From: Leisingera sp. ANG-M7 | Lineage (GTDB): Bacteria > Pseudomonadota > Alphaproteobacteria > Rhodobacterales > Rhodobacteraceae | Assembly: GCF_000813965.1 (NCBI RefSeq) | Contig: NZ_JWLI01000001.1 | Location: 124,001 to 188,000 of the forward strand | Direction of reading: 5' to 3' | Length of the DNA stretch: 64,000 bases | Part shown: piece after piece, positions 8,893 through 17,732 of the stretch | How positions within the stretch are numbered: the first letter of the stretch is position 1 | Layout: every line of letters begins with the position of its first letter | The notes under the pieces: model-generated | Databases searched by the model: none | The model's input: only the letters and a program-made list of their open reading frames with translations | What the model was told of the DNA's origin: nothing | Position numbers and translations under genes: made by a program

Positions 8893-9767
8893 AAAACTAC
8901 CGCCGCGCCCTGCCGCCCCTCGACTACCTCCTGTTCTTCGAAGCTGTTGCCAGGCACGGCAACTTTACCCGTGCCGCGGAGGAACTGAATGTCAGCCAAG
9001 CCGCTGTAAGCAAGAGAATCAAAGTGCTTGAGGACTGGCTGGGAATGACCCTGGTGAACCGCCGCGGCCGCAACCTGTCCATGACCCGCAACGGCAAGAT
9101 CCTGGCTGCCAATTCGGGCGAGGCGCTGGATTACCTGCACTCATGCTTGCAGCAGATGCGCCGCGCCAGCGCCGGCACACGGCTGTCGCTGGCGGCCAAT
9201 GTCGCCGTGTCGCAATACTGGCTGACGCCTAGAATCAATGAATACCTTCTCAGCAGTGATGCCGCGCCTGTTACCCTGACAGCCTCGGACAAGGACACTG
9301 ACCTGTTCGCGCTGGAGACGGATGCGATGATCTACTACGGCCAGGACATCCCGGCCGGCTGGGACGGCGCACTTCTGTTCGAGGAACGCTGGATGCCGGT
9401 CACGTCTCCAGCCAAGGCGCAGCGCGAAGGCGGTCTGGCGGCGGCGACCTTGCTTGATTTTGACAAGCTGACTCCGAAATGGGTGAACTGGGGCGATTTT
9501 GCCGAACTGACCGGCAATCCCGAAATCGCCCAGGCTGCCAAGGTCAACCTGGGCTCATACGGCAACACTCTGGATACCGCGATCCGCGGCCGCGGGGTGG
9601 CGCTTGGCTGCCCCGATGTGCTGCGGTTCGAAATCGACGCCGGGCGGCTGGTGCCGTTGGATGCGTACCAGCTGGCGACCGGACGCAGCTATTTCGTGAT
9701 CTGGCGCACAGGTCTGCTCACCGAGCAGACCCGAAGCCTTTTGAGGGATGTGGGCATCCCGCTCTGA
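8883..9767 (+). CDS. LysR-family transcriptional regulator
   Basis: 294 aa. The winged helix-turn-helix spans about residues 12-71 ('LFFEAVARHGNFTRAAEEL', then 'SQAAVSKRIK'), followed by a type 2 periplasmic-binding-like effector domain. It is divergent from the M24-EutA-sox-Rieske operon and convergent with the importer ATPase (3 bp gap). The start may be 8883 or 8889; both lie in or beside the putative operator. It most likely senses an intermediate of the neighbouring pathway and controls both the catabolic and importer operons, as the shared 53-bp element implies. Confidence 0.9.
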   Translation: MVMKNYRRALPPLDYLLFFEAVARHGNFTRAAEELNVSQAAVSKRIKVLEDWLGMTLVNRRGRNLSMTRNGKILAANSGEALDYLHSCLQQMRRASAGTRLSLAANVAVSQYWLTPRINEYLLSSDAAPVTLTASDKDTDLFALETDAMIYYGQDIPAGWDGALLFEERWMPVTSPAKAQREGGLAAATLLDFDKLTPKWVNWGDFAELTGNPEIAQAAKVNLGSYGNTLDTAIRGRGVALGCPDVLRFEIDAGRLVPLDAYQLATGRSYFVIWRTGLLTEQTRSLLRDVGIPL

Positions 9768-9770
9768 AAC

Positions 9771-10586
9771 TTACACCGCCTCTCTGACGGCGCTCAGGAA
9801 CTGTTGCGTCCGTTCCCGCTGCGGGTTGCCGAACAGCTCTGCCGGCGGGCCCTGCTCCTCGATTCTGCCGCCATAGAAGAAACACACCCGGTCCGAGATA
9901 TCGCGGGCAAAGCCCATCTGGTGGGTGACCATCAGCATGGTCAGGTTATGCTCGGAGACCAGCTGGCGGATCACATTGGTCACCTCGCCGATCACCTCCG
10001 GGTCCAGGGCGGAGGTCACCTCATCAAACAGCATCACCTTGGGCCGCATCGCCAATGCGCGGGCAATCGCCACCCGTTGCTGCTGGCCGCCGGACAGGCG
10101 CGAGGGGTGCTGGTCTTTCTTGGAGATCATGCCGACCATTTCCAAGAGCTCCTCCGACCGGTCGCGCGCCTCCGCCTTGGAGAGCCCCAGCACCTGCACC
10201 GGCCCCTCCATGCAGTTCTCCAACGCCGTCAAATGCGGAAAGAGGTTGAAGTGCTGGAAACACATGCCGATATCGGCACGGCGGCTGCGCAGGTGCCGTT
10301 GGTTGGCGGGCACAAGCTGGCCGCCTTTAGGCATATGGGTCAGCGGCTTGCCGTCCACATAGATCACCCCGCCATTGATCCGCTCCAGCGTCATCAGCAT
10401 CCGCAGCACGGTGGTTTTGCCCGAGCCTGAAGGGCCAATGATCGACACCATCTCACCTGCGCTAATATCCAGGTCCAGATCATCCAGAACGGTCAGCGCT
10501 CCATAAGATTTGCGCACCTTGCGAAAGCTCACCATCGGCGTGTCTTCGCCGGTCATCTCAAGCGGAAAGCCAGTCTTGTCCAGCAT
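9771..10586 (-). CDS. ABC importer ATPase, EhuA-like (polar amino acid / ectoine family)
   Basis: 271 aa. The Walker A motif is GPSGSGKTT, the signature is 'LSGGQQQRVAIARAL' and Walker B is 'VMLFDEVTSALDP', with the H-loop in 'MVTHQMGFA'. This is the GlnQ/EhuA branch of amino-acid-type importers. A short N-terminal extension precedes the core ('MVSFRKVRKSYG'), so the start could be that internal Met. It is the last gene of the four-gene importer operon, 2 bp after a permease. Confidence 0.9.
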   Translation of the reverse strand: MLDKTGFPLEMTGEDTPMVSFRKVRKSYGALTVLDDLDLDISAGEMVSIIGPSGSGKTTVLRMLMTLERINGGVIYVDGKPLTHMPKGGQLVPANQRHLRSRRADIGMCFQHFNLFPHLTALENCMEGPVQVLGLSKAEARDRSEELLEMVGMISKKDQHPSRLSGGQQQRVAIARALAMRPKVMLFDEVTSALDPEVIGEVTNVIRQLVSEHNLTMLMVTHQMGFARDISDRVCFFYGGRIEEQGPPAELFGNPQRERTQQFLSAVREAV

Positions 10587-10588
10587 CG

Positions 10589-11254
10589 TTACAGTCCCAG
10601 TTTGCGGCGCACATACCCTTCGAACAGCCGGATCAAGCCGGCCGCCGGCAGGGAGATTGCCAGAAAGATAATGCCAACCATCGTGTAGGGTTCCAGGAAC
10701 CGGTAGTTCTCGGACCCGATGGCATTGGCGGTATGAATAAGTTCGGCAACCCCGATCACCGACAGCATCGGCGTGTCCTTAAAGATGCCGACCAGATAGT
10801 TGCCCATGCCGGCCAGCGCCGGCGGGATCGCCTGCGGGATGATCACCCGTCGGTATTTCTGCGCCGTGGTCATGTTGAGCGCGATAGCGGCCTCCCACTG
10901 GCCTTTCGGCACGCTCTCAATGCCGCCGCGGTAGACCTCTGACAGGTAGCAGGCGTAGTGCAGACCGATCGCAATCATCCCGGACATCCAGGGGCTGAGC
11001 CGGACGCCGAACTGTGGCCCCACATAGAAGACAAAGAAGATCTGCAGGATCAGCGGGGTGGAGCGGATGAACTCCACGAATTCGCGCACGGTGAAGGTCA
11101 GGCCCCTTGACGGCGTACGCTGCGCCAGCGCCAGCATCAGCCCCAATACCACAGCTATGACGTACCCTGCGCCGGCTGCAATCAGTGTGTTGCCAGTGGC
11201 GTAGACCAGCCGCGGCAGGATTTCCCAGGTAAAGTCCCATTTCCAGTCGAACAT
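10589..11254 (-). CDS. ABC importer permease, EhuD/EhuC-like
   Basis: 221 aa inner-membrane protein of the HisM/GlnP type. Several hydrophobic helices are visible, and the EAA loop is 'QWEAAIALNMTTAQKYRRVI' (about residues 142-161), which docks with the ATPase. It lies 3 bp after the second permease. The pair would form the heterodimeric channel. Confidence 0.9.
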   Translation of the reverse strand: MFDWKWDFTWEILPRLVYATGNTLIAAGAGYVIAVVLGLMLALAQRTPSRGLTFTVREFVEFIRSTPLILQIFFVFYVGPQFGVRLSPWMSGMIAIGLHYACYLSEVYRGGIESVPKGQWEAAIALNMTTAQKYRRVIIPQAIPPALAGMGNYLVGIFKDTPMLSVIGVAELIHTANAIGSENYRFLEPYTMVGIIFLAISLPAAGLIRLFEGYVRRKLGL

Positions 11255-11257
11255 GGC

Positions 11258-11923
11258 TCAGGTCCTCCCCAGCTTGCGCGCCATATGGCGTTCCAGCCAG
11301 CGCATGAACGGCGTCACTAAGAAGCGGGCCAGCACATAGTAGATCAATAGTGCCGCGCCAAAGACCTGCGCCGACAGGAAGGTGGAGGAGTTGATCTGCC
11401 GCGCCTCGAACATCAGGTCGGCAACCGAGATAAGCGACACCAGCGCGGTGCCTTTCAGCAGTTCGATCATCAGGTTGCCCCAGGGCGGCAGCATGTTGAC
11501 CAGCGCCTGCGGCAGGATGATCCGCCGCATCCGCTGCGCCGGGCTCATGTTGATCGCCAGCGCCGCTTCCCATTGCCCCTTGGGCACCGACAGGATGCCG
11601 CCGCGCACCAGCTCCGCCCCGTAGGCGCCGATATTCATGCCAACCGCCAGATAGCCGGCGGTGAATTTCTCGATCGTCAGCCCGAACAGCGGCAGCACAA
11701 AGAAGATCCAGTAGAGCTGCACCACCAGCGAGGTGCCGCGGAAAATCTCAATATAGGTTACGGCAGCGCCACGCAGCAGCGCGTTCTGCGACAGCTTCAT
11801 CAGCCCCATGCAGAGGGAAATGGCGACACCCAAAGCGGCGGCGAGCAGGAATTGTGCAACAGTTATCCCGGCGCCGGTCAACAGCCGCGGCCAGTACTGT
11901 GCCAGAAAGTCGTAGAGCCCCAT
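11258..11923 (-). CDS. ABC importer permease, EhuC/EhuD-like
   Basis: 221 aa, same length and architecture as its partner. The EAA loop 'QWEAALAINMSPAQRMRRII' is plain. Membrane helices begin with 'GITVAQFLLAAALGVAISL'. It is located 64 bp downstream of the binding-protein gene in the same operon. Similarity between the two permeases fits an old duplication, as in other polar amino acid importers. Confidence 0.9.
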   Translation of the reverse strand: MGLYDFLAQYWPRLLTGAGITVAQFLLAAALGVAISLCMGLMKLSQNALLRGAAVTYIEIFRGTSLVVQLYWIFFVLPLFGLTIEKFTAGYLAVGMNIGAYGAELVRGGILSVPKGQWEAALAINMSPAQRMRRIILPQALVNMLPPWGNLMIELLKGTALVSLISVADLMFEARQINSSTFLSAQVFGAALLIYYVLARFLVTPFMRWLERHMARKLGRT

Positions 11924-11987
11924 CCGTCATTCGTCTTTCAAACAGAATTACATGCGGCGGAGCGCAGGGCTCCGCCGCACTGTCAGA

Positions 11988-12830
11988 TCAGCGGTTGGCG
12001 CAGACCCACTCCGCGGTCTTGTCGCCAGGCAGGTTGCTTGCGGTGTACCCGTAGGCTTCAACGGACTGCATCATCGCGTCGGTGCCGACATAGCCAGAAA
12101 GCGCTGCGTTGAACTTGGCCATAAAGTCACTGTCCGCTTCGCGGAAGCCGACACCCACCCAGTTCTGCGTCCAATCCGGCAACGCAGCAGGATCGGTTAC
12201 ATCGACGGCATCGTCGTTTTCAGCCAGATGCGCGGCCTCAAAATAGGTCATTCCACCAGCGTCCGCTCGGCCCGCCTTGACCGCCGCAAGCATCTCGGTC
12301 GGTCCCGGAACCTGCATGATCATTGGATCGGTCAAGCCTTCTTTCTTGGCCGCTTCCACGGTGTTGTAGCCTGCGCCAGTGACCAGCATCGCCTCCGCCG
12401 CCAGAATGTCCTGATAGTTCTGGATGCCCTTGGGATTGCCCGCCGGCACGATGAAGGCATCGCCGGCCTGGGCAATCGGCTCGGAGAAGGCAATGTTCTG
12501 GCAGCGGCTGTTCAGAATATAAAGTCCGCCTGTGATCAGGTCATAGCGGTTGGCCTGCAGGCCGGGGATCAGCCCGCCCCAGTCGGTCACGGTCGTTTCC
12601 ACGTTGTCGTGGCCCATTTCCTTCAGGATGCCGAGCGCGATTTCGTTCACAAAGCCCTTGGCGTCACCGTTTTCATCCGGGAAGCCCCAGATCGGGATGT
12701 TGGAGAAGCCGATGCGGATCGGCTCGCCCGCGGCGATCCGGTCCTCGATCGGGCCGGCCAGAGCTGCAACGCTGCTGACCACAACCGCAAGGGCTGCCGC
12801 GCCAATGGTTTTCAATGTTTTGTTAGTCAT
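11988..12830 (-). CDS. Periplasmic solute-binding protein, EhuB-like
   Basis: 280 aa from the ATG at 12830, which has GGAGG 5-9 bases upstream; a start at 12848 lacks this. An N-terminal signal peptide is visible (basic 'MTNKTLK', hydrophobic core, then 'ALAGP'). The mature protein is a type 2 binding fold: 'GEPIRIGFSN', then 'LIPGLQANRYDLITGGLYI', as in the ectoine-binding protein family. It probably captures the methylated compound degraded by the flanking operons. Ectoine itself is uncertain because the remaining ectoine genes are missing. Confidence 0.85.
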   Translation of the reverse strand: MTNKTLKTIGAAALAVVVSSVAALAGPIEDRIAAGEPIRIGFSNIPIWGFPDENGDAKGFVNEIALGILKEMGHDNVETTVTDWGGLIPGLQANRYDLITGGLYILNSRCQNIAFSEPIAQAGDAFIVPAGNPKGIQNYQDILAAEAMLVTGAGYNTVEAAKKEGLTDPMIMQVPGPTEMLAAVKAGRADAGGMTYFEAAHLAENDDAVDVTDPAALPDWTQNWVGVGFREADSDFMAKFNAALSGYVGTDAMMQSVEAYGYTASNLPGDKTAEWVCANR

Positions 12831-13133
12831 GATTTCCTCCCAGTTCATTCATGGATCAGTTGCTGTTTTGGTCCCGCCGCCTCTTTTGGGTCTTCCGGCA
12901 GGTTATGTTTCCGGCGCTGGCTGCCTATCAGAATCCGCGGCTTTTGCGGCTGCGCCTCCCCGCCCACGGCCCGCCCGAAGATCTGCGTTCCCCTTGTAAA
13001 TATGGCGGCCCTGCCCAGGATCAGCTTAGCGTAAGGTCGCAAACACACATTTCAAAATGACCTTTCCTGCCGCCTTGTGATAACCAAGGGTTATGATTGT
13101 CCGCCGCTCCCCTCTTCTTCCGGCCGCAGGCCC
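12831..13133. other. 303-bp intergenic region carrying the importer promoter
   Basis: The region lies between the binding-protein start and the end of the dimethylglycine-dehydrogenase-like gene. The only structure I recognise is the 53-bp element at 13044-13096. Short open frames here look like shadows. No terminator for the flanking operon was identified. Confidence 0.6.
13044..13096 (+). promoter_or_regulatory. Second copy of the putative LysR operator, upstream of the importer operon
   Basis: Gapless match to 8840-8892. The inverted repeat reads ATAACC (13080-13085), AAG, GGTTAT (13089-13094), with the TTTC-AAA-TGAC block about 30 bp to its left. It is 214-266 bp upstream of the binding-protein start codon. 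Here the sequence to the right of the repeat does not match the lysR coding start, so the conservation is not a duplicated gene end but a shared non-coding element. Confidence 0.55.
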
Positions 13134-15590
13134 TTATGCCCGCGCCAGCATCCTCTTGCTTTGCGGGTCGTAGAACGGCCTCAGGCTAACATCGGCTTCG
13201 ATGCTTTTGCCCTCGACCAGAACCGTGAAGTTGCCGTCCGCCGCCGCAGCCTTGCCCGTTTGGCCCTCCGGCAGGGTCAGGAAACACAGGCCAACCGCGG
13301 CCCCAACCTTCTGCCCCCAGGCGCCGGCGGTCACGAAACCCGCAACCTTACCGTCCCGCAGCACCGGTTCATTGTGATGCAGCAGCAGCCCGGGATCGCG
13401 CAGCTTGATGGAACACAGGAACGGCCCCTTGTTCTCTGCCTTGCGCGCCAGATAGGCCTCTAAGCCGGTAAAGGGGACGGGTTTCTCTGTCTTGCAGACA
13501 AACTCCAGCCCGATCTGATGCGGTGCCTCGGTATAGGCCATGTCATGGCCCCAGTGCAGGAACCCCTTTTCCAGCCGCAGCGCGTTCAATGCCTCGCCGC
13601 CGATCAGCCGGATGCCGAACTCTTCGCCTGCCTGCATCAGCACCTCGAACACGTGCTCGGCAAAATCCGGGGTGACGAAAATCTCCCAGCCCAATTCGCC
13701 CGAATAGGACAGCCGCTGCGCAAAAACCGGGGCGTGGCCGATATGGAAATGGCGCAGGCTGTTGAACGGGAACGCCGCATTGGAAAGATCCGCATCGCTG
13801 ACGGCTTGCAGCAGCGCCCGGCTCTGCGGCCCCATGACCCCCAGCACCCCAAAGGCCGCCGTCACATCCCGCAGCCGCACGTCCTCATCCTCGCGGATCA
13901 GGTCGCGCAGATGCAGATAGTCGCGCCGCGTGTGCGAGATTGAGCTCATCACCATGAAGCTCTCGTCCCCATGGCGCGCCACCGTGACGTCGCTCTCGAT
14001 ACCGCCGCGTTCGTTCAGCATCAGCGTATAGGCAACCCGGCCATTGGCCATCGCCATGTTGTTGGTGCAGGCCCGCTGCAAGAAGCTCTCGGCGTCCCTA
14101 CCCTCAACCATCAGCTTGCCCAGCATCGAGTAGTCGATCATTGCAACCGCTTCGCGGGCGGCCTTCTGCTCCTCCTGCACATACGGGAACCAGTTCTGGC
14201 GGCCAAAGCTGTATTGGTACTTCGGCTCCACCCCTTCCGGTGCAAACCAGCCGGGCCGCTCCCAGCCCTGAACTTCGGTGAAACAGGCGCCGCGGGCCTT
14301 CATCGGATGATAGAACGGGGTGCGGCGCAGGTTCCGGACGGTCTCGCGCTGGCGGTTCGGCCAATGCATTGCATAGGTCAGCACAAGGGTTTCCGGGCAG
14401 CGCGCCTGCAGATAGGGGTCGCGCGCCTGAAACTCTTCGCAGCGCATTGGATCCATCTCGCTCAGGTCGATCGGCGGATGGCCGTCGATGATCCACTGCG
14501 CCAGCGCCCGGCCCGCGCCCGACCCGGATTGGATTCCGGTGGAGTTCACCCCGCCCAGAACAAAGTAATTCGCAATATCCGGCGCCTGTCCCAGGATGAA
14601 CCGCCCGTCATAGGAATAGCTTTCCGGCCCGTTAAAAAAGGTGCGGATACCGGTTTTCTGCAGCAGCGGCACCCGGTTCATTGCCAGTTCCAGCACCTCC
14701 ATCACGTCGTCTTCGACAAACGGCAGGCTGTCGAATTCAAAATCCTCGGATATCCCCCTCATGCCCCAGGGTTTGGCCTGGAAATGGGCAAAGCCGAACA
14801 GCAGCTTGCCGGCGTCCTCCTTCCAGTAGGTGCCGTCGCAATAGGACCGCAGCACCGGCAGATCGCTGGGTAGGTCCTCGATAGCCTCGGTCACCAGGTA
14901 ATAATGCTCGCAGGCGTGCAGCGGCACGCCGACGCCGTTCTGCCGGCCCAATTCCCGCGCCCACATACCGCCGCAGTTCACGACATAATCGGCGCTGATC
15001 GTGCCTTCAGCGGTGCGCACGCCAACCGCCTTGCCGCGCTCGGTCAGCACTTCCTCGACCTTGATGTTCTCCAGAATTTTCGCACCGCGCATCCGCGCAC
15101 CCTTGGCCAGCGCCGTGGTCAGATCCACCGGGTTGGCAGATCCGTCGCTGGGCATATAAATGCCGCCCAGAACGCCCTCTGGATTCATCAGCGGCCAGCG
15201 CTCCTGAATGGCCGCCGCTTCCATATAAAGTGCCTCAATGCCGAACAGCGCCGCGAAATCCGCCTTTCGCTTCAACTCCGCCATTCGCTCATCGTTAACG
15301 GCAATGGAGATCGACCCCGACCGGCGGTAACCCGGGTTCTGGCCGGTTTCCGCCTCAATCTCCTGCAGCAGCTCGATGCCGTATTTCGCAAACGCGGTTG
15401 TGGCATGGCTGCCCTGCAGCTGCCCGACCAGCCCGGCCGCGTGCCAGGTAGTGCCGCTGGTAAGCTGCTTGCGCTCCAGCAGCACCACATCGGTCAGCCC
15501 CTGTTTGGCCAAATGATAGGCTACAGAGCAGCCGTGAATGCCGCCGCCGATAATGACGACCTGAGCATGGGACGGGAGCTGTTTGGTCAT
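13134..15590 (-). CDS. Dimethylglycine dehydrogenase-like FAD/folate enzyme
   Basis: 818 aa from the ATG at 15590 (weak GGGA upstream); 15605 is an alternative five codons longer. The domain order is an FAD-binding amine oxidase ('VVIIGGGIHGCSVAYHLAK'), a connecting FAO-type domain, a GcvT aminomethyltransferase domain and a GcvT C-terminal barrel. 'TSGTTWHAAGL' holds the His that carries covalent FAD in dimethylglycine dehydrogenase and sarcosine dehydrogenase. It should oxidatively demethylate a tertiary or secondary N-methyl amine and load the carbon on tetrahydrofolate. It is the last gene of the GntR-linked operon. Confidence 0.85.
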   Translation of the reverse strand: MTKQLPSHAQVVIIGGGIHGCSVAYHLAKQGLTDVVLLERKQLTSGTTWHAAGLVGQLQGSHATTAFAKYGIELLQEIEAETGQNPGYRRSGSISIAVNDERMAELKRKADFAALFGIEALYMEAAAIQERWPLMNPEGVLGGIYMPSDGSANPVDLTTALAKGARMRGAKILENIKVEEVLTERGKAVGVRTAEGTISADYVVNCGGMWARELGRQNGVGVPLHACEHYYLVTEAIEDLPSDLPVLRSYCDGTYWKEDAGKLLFGFAHFQAKPWGMRGISEDFEFDSLPFVEDDVMEVLELAMNRVPLLQKTGIRTFFNGPESYSYDGRFILGQAPDIANYFVLGGVNSTGIQSGSGAGRALAQWIIDGHPPIDLSEMDPMRCEEFQARDPYLQARCPETLVLTYAMHWPNRQRETVRNLRRTPFYHPMKARGACFTEVQGWERPGWFAPEGVEPKYQYSFGRQNWFPYVQEEQKAAREAVAMIDYSMLGKLMVEGRDAESFLQRACTNNMAMANGRVAYTLMLNERGGIESDVTVARHGDESFMVMSSISHTRRDYLHLRDLIREDEDVRLRDVTAAFGVLGVMGPQSRALLQAVSDADLSNAAFPFNSLRHFHIGHAPVFAQRLSYSGELGWEIFVTPDFAEHVFEVLMQAGEEFGIRLIGGEALNALRLEKGFLHWGHDMAYTEAPHQIGLEFVCKTEKPVPFTGLEAYLARKAENKGPFLCSIKLRDPGLLLHHNEPVLRDGKVAGFVTAGAWGQKVGAAVGLCFLTLPEGQTGKAAAADGNFTVLVEGKSIEADVSLRPFYDPQSKRMLARA

Positions 15591-15608
15591 GTGGTCGGAT
15601 CCCATGTG

Positions 15609-16787
15609 TTAAGAGATGATTGGCAGCTCGCGCGGAGCGCGGCGCGAGAGTAATTCCGCGCCATCGGTGCGGATGACGATGTTTTCTTCGTGCAGCATCA
15701 TCTTGTTGCCGCCGAAGGCGAAACCGGGCTCAAGCGTCAGCACCATGCCTTCCTCGATCATGGTATTGTCGCCGGGCATCAGCGATGGCCATTCGGTGAC
15801 CTGCATGCCCAGCCCGTGGCCCATGCGCCCGATCTGATGGCCGGTGCAGCCGCCGTCCTCCAGCACTTTGGCCATCACCCCCCACAGGTCTGAGGTGGTG
15901 ATGCCGGGCCGCGCCGCTTGCAATCCGGCCTCGGTTGCGTGCCAGGCCAGGTCATAGGCCCGTTTGGCTGCGTCCGCGGCATGGCCAAAGGCATAATTCC
16001 GGTCAAAATCGCAGCTGTAGCCGCCCCACAGCGACCCGGTATCCAGAAGCAGCATATCGCCGTCTGCAATCACCCGGTCCGTCGGCCGGTTGATCACATC
16101 CGCAAACCCGCCGGGACCAGAGCTGCCCACCAGATAAGGTACGTCTTCGGCGCCGTGCTGCAGCAGGCTGATCTTGAACTTGGCAAAGGCCTGACGCTCG
16201 GTGTCGCCTGCCCGGATATGGTTCGGCAAGTCCTCAAAGGCTGAAGAGGCTATGTTGCAGATCCGTGCGATCTTGGCGATCTCAGACTCGGATTTAACCA
16301 TCCGCAGACTTCGGACGACATCGGTGCCGTCCGCAAGGCGGATACCGCCTAGGTTCTCCTGCAGTTTCAGGAAGTCCGCTGCCGGCATCCGCACATGGGT
16401 TTCATGCCCCATCGGCACCCCCAGGGTGCCGCCGCCGGGCATAAGCTCCCGCAGGGTGTCCGCCAGCAGCGAAATGCCGTCGTCCTCCGGCTGCGGCGCC
16501 AGCCATGTGCGGATATCGGAAACCCAGGTCAGCGCCATACTGGGTGCACCGATTTCCGGGATCACCGCCACCGGCGCGCCGCTGGCCGGGATCACCACAA
16601 ACCAGGGCCGGGTCGGGCTGAGCCAGAAGATGGTGTCGAAGCCGGTGAAATAACGCACCTCCGGTTCGGTGGTCAGCAGCAGCGCATCCAGTCCAAGCCC
16701 CGCCATGATCTTCTGGGCGGCTTGCGTGCGCTGCTCAAACTCCTGTGTGGTAAACCCGCGCTCCGCGGCGGGGTGCATATCGGTCAT
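15609..16787 (-). CDS. M24 family metallohydrolase (Xaa-Pro dipeptidase / ectoine-hydrolase-like)
   Basis: 392 aa, creatinase N-domain plus pita-bread domain. Unlike the M24 protein at 7.6 kb, all five metal-ligand positions look intact: D249 ('LLLDTGS'), D260 ('YSCDFDRNY'), H324 ('MGHGLGMQV'), E353 ('LTLEPGF') and E367 or E368 ('LHEENIV'). EutD/DoeA ectoine hydrolases belong to this family and are about 400 aa. It follows an EutA-type gene by 4 bp, the same pairing as in ectoine operons. A true peptidase role is also possible. Confidence 0.8.
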   Translation of the reverse strand: MTDMHPAAERGFTTQEFEQRTQAAQKIMAGLGLDALLLTTEPEVRYFTGFDTIFWLSPTRPWFVVIPASGAPVAVIPEIGAPSMALTWVSDIRTWLAPQPEDDGISLLADTLRELMPGGGTLGVPMGHETHVRMPAADFLKLQENLGGIRLADGTDVVRSLRMVKSESEIAKIARICNIASSAFEDLPNHIRAGDTERQAFAKFKISLLQHGAEDVPYLVGSSGPGGFADVINRPTDRVIADGDMLLLDTGSLWGGYSCDFDRNYAFGHAADAAKRAYDLAWHATEAGLQAARPGITTSDLWGVMAKVLEDGGCTGHQIGRMGHGLGMQVTEWPSLMPGDNTMIEEGMVLTLEPGFAFGGNKMMLHEENIVIRTDGAELLSRRAPRELPIIS

Positions 16788-16791
16788 TGTG

Positions 16792-17574
16792 TTATTCCTG
16801 CGGCTTCAACTGGGTGTGGAACAGTATGCCGGCCCCGGCGATGCTGCTGCGCAGGCCCGCAAGACGGGCCAGATGCCAGGCGGTAACCTGATTGCTGGAT
16901 AGAACCGGCTTGCCGATGGCCGCCTCGGCCTCGGCGATGATGCCCATGACCCTCAGGCTGGTGCAGGACACGAACACGCCATCGCAATCCGCGCGGCCAC
17001 CGATCTCCTTGACCGCCTCCAGAATGCTCTGAGAGGAAATCCGCGCCACCTTGAAGTCGTCGCTCTGGTTAAAGCTGCCGACCGCATTCACCTGGAACCC
17101 GGCGGCGGCCAGATTGTCCCGCATGCCTTTGGTCACCTCGGCGGCATAGGGGGTGATCAGCGCGATCCGCTTCAGTTTCAGCGCGCTCAGCGCCGCCTTG
17201 CATGCGGTCAGCGGGTTGGTGGTCTTTGCCGCCGGATGCACGCGGCGCAGGATCGCATCCACCCGGGCCTCGCCGATCATCGTCGCCCCAGACGTGCAGC
17301 AATAGCCGATCGCGTCCAGCCCGAAGGCAGCCGGCAGCAGCGCCGCCGCGACCGGCAGATCCGTTTCCATCTTCCGCAGCGTATCGCTGGTGACTTCCAT
17401 CTCGTTGGGGATCCGTGCGTGATACAGCGCCACCCCGGGCTGGCGCAGCACACCCGACAGCTCATGCTCCAGGGTTTGGTCCGATTGCAGGACAATAAGG
17501 CCGATCCGGGCCGTGCCGCCCACCCCCCCGTCACTGGTGAATTGCAGTGCTTGAATATCCGGCGCCGCATTCAT
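16792..17574 (-). CDS. EutA-type maleate isomerase / Asp/Glu racemase superfamily protein
   Basis: 260 aa from the ATG at 17574, which has GGAGG 9 bases upstream; a longer frame to 17649 lacks a site. The two catalytic-type cysteines are C93 ('YCCTSGATMIGE') and C204 ('FVSCTSLR'). This form of the motif is close to EutA of ectoine clusters. It leads the operon with the M24 hydrolase and the dimethylglycine-dehydrogenase-like enzyme and faces gntR across two palindromes. Confidence 0.8.
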   Translation of the reverse strand: MNAAPDIQALQFTSDGGVGGTARIGLIVLQSDQTLEHELSGVLRQPGVALYHARIPNEMEVTSDTLRKMETDLPVAAALLPAAFGLDAIGYCCTSGATMIGEARVDAILRRVHPAAKTTNPLTACKAALSALKLKRIALITPYAAEVTKGMRDNLAAAGFQVNAVGSFNQSDDFKVARISSQSILEAVKEIGGRADCDGVFVSCTSLRVMGIIAEAEAAIGKPVLSSNQVTAWHLARLAGLRSSIAGAGILFHTQLKPQE

Positions 17575-17676
17575 CGTCCTGCCTCCAAAACCCGCGGGAT
17601 TTACGCCCCGCTCCCCCTGCCCATCCCTTGCAAACCTTGGCTGCGCCATGCACTCAGGATGTGGAACTCATATAAC

Positions 17677-17706
17677 TGGTATATACCACCATTCTGGTAT
17701 ATACCA
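17677..17706. promoter_or_regulatory. Double palindromic GntR/HutC operator
   Basis: Two perfect 12-bp palindromes, TGGTATATACCA at 17677-17688 and again at 17695-17706, have centres 18 bp apart between the divergent eutA-like and gntR genes. The core GTATATAC fits the GT-N-TA-N-AC consensus known for HutC-subfamily GntR regulators. The position just upstream of gntR suggests that it represses itself and the catabolic operon until its ligand appears. Confidence 0.8.
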
Positions 17707-17732
17707 AATGAAAACTTGCGGGACCGCGCATC

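Noticed and set aside
11988-17574. The whole locus as a standard ectoine-utilisation cluster
   Set aside because: EhuABCD-like and EutA/M24 genes are present, but eutB, eutC, eutE and the MocR-type EnuR regulator are not, while Sox, Rieske and DMGDH-like genes are.
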